From contig JAKLHH010000616.1 of the NCBI GenBank assembly GCA_022710245.1, forward strand, positions 1-5,399: a DNA stretch of 5,399 bases. Reading direction: 5' to 3'. The position numbers were made by a program, and so were the translations under genes. This DNA is from Myxococcota bacterium (GTDB lineage: Bacteria > Myxococcota > Polyangia > GCA-2747355 > JAKLHH01). The number at the start of each line of letters is the position of its first letter. The stretch's first letter is position 1. This document shows, in pieces, positions 5,026-5,399 of this stretch. The notes under the pieces were generated by a model. It did no database searches and had not been told where the DNA came from. It saw only the letters and a list, made by a program, of their open reading frames with translations.

Positions 5026-5399
5026 TCAGCCGTGGGTGCTCTCGATCCAGGCGGGCGGGAGCTGGAACACCTTCGGATCGCTCGTATCGATCATCGGATC
5101 GAGGCGGAGCACGAGGTTCCACATCGCCTTGAGCTCCTCGTCAATCGACGCGACCTCGATCGGCGGGTGGTCCGGCAGCTTGAGCGCGCCGCTCGCGTCG
5201 TGGAGCAGGCGAGCGACGGTGTCATCGGGATGGCGCGTCACGCCGGCGAGCGCCCTGGCGAGAACGGTCCGATCGATCGCGCGCTCCACGTCACTGCCCG
5301 CCCGAGGGAACCCGGCGAAGGAGAACACCGGCGGATGTTCGACCTCGGCGTCAGGCGACGCGGCGCCGTTGGTGCCGAGGTGACGTCCGGGCGTCCTCT
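5026..5399 (-). CDS. C-terminal part of an unrecognised protein (start beyond the window)
   Basis: The minus-strand frame is open from the right edge to a TGA at 5026-5028, giving 123 visible residues. A GTG at 5326-5328 could be called as a start, but the frame upstream keeps a G/C-rich third position and protein-like content (GTNGAASPDAEVEHPPVF), so I treat the gene as cut by the window edge. The visible part is soluble-looking and mostly helical in character, with a FSFAGFPRAGSD segment, an Asp/Glu-rich middle and the C-terminus LPPAWIESTHG. There is no membrane segment and no motif that I recognise. It converges on the glycosylase-like gene with a 21-bp gap and no clear terminator between them. 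Confidence 0.6.
   Translation of the reverse strand, partial: RTPGRHLGTNGAASPDAEVEHPPVFSFAGFPRAGSDVERAIDRTVLARALAGVTRHPDDTVARLLHDASGALKLPDHPPIEVASIDEELKAMWNLVLRLDPMIDTSDPKVFQLPPAWIESTHG

Noticed and set aside
1..5399. CRISPR array, tRNA or rRNA genes
   Set aside because: No regularly spaced repeats with unique spacers, no cloverleaf with conserved T-loop sequence, and no rRNA core motifs were seen on either strand.

Overview
The window is GC-rich, and its genes have strongly G/C-biased third codon positions. It carries a transmembrane Hanks-type Ser/Thr kinase, a stand-alone J-domain protein, an Hsp70-like ATPase domain and a candidate sigma-54 promoter. This mix fits a myxobacterium (Myxococcota) or a close relative. 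That assignment is an inference from gene content and composition; no taxonomic marker gene is present.

Layout from left to right. Positions 1-219 are a leader with an AT-rich dip and an inverted repeat. 220-1872 (+) encodes a membrane-anchored Ser/Thr kinase with an extracytoplasmic C-terminal module. It converges, across 39 bp, on 1912-2451 (-), a small J-domain protein. A 310-bp gap (2452-2761) follows. It holds a sigma-54-type promoter directed at the J-domain gene and a strong hairpin just after the next gene's stop. 2762-3925 (-) encodes a protein that is essentially only the nucleotide-binding domain of Hsp70, with several catalytic positions replaced. The divergent spacer 3926-4164 contains two adjoining REP-like hairpin elements. 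4165-5004 (+) encodes a protein that I read as a divergent member of the alkyladenine DNA glycosylase (AAG/MPG) family; a third hairpin element is fused into its 3' end. 5026-5399 (-) is the C-terminal part of an unrecognised gene that runs off the right edge.

How the parts may work together. The Hsp70-like and J-domain genes lie on the same strand, and each lacks its usual client-handling parts: no substrate-binding domain in one, no Gly/Phe or zinc region in the other. This suggests a reduced J/Hsp70 pair used as a regulatory or binding module rather than a general folding machine. The adjacent kinase could be part of the same signalling circuit, but only proximity supports that. The AAG-like gene looks like a separate unit, bracketed by the repeat elements.

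The items most worth following up are the degenerate lone Hsp70 ATPase domain with its small J partner, the GNA-triloop repeat family and its fusion into a coding region, and the divergent glycosylase-like protein.
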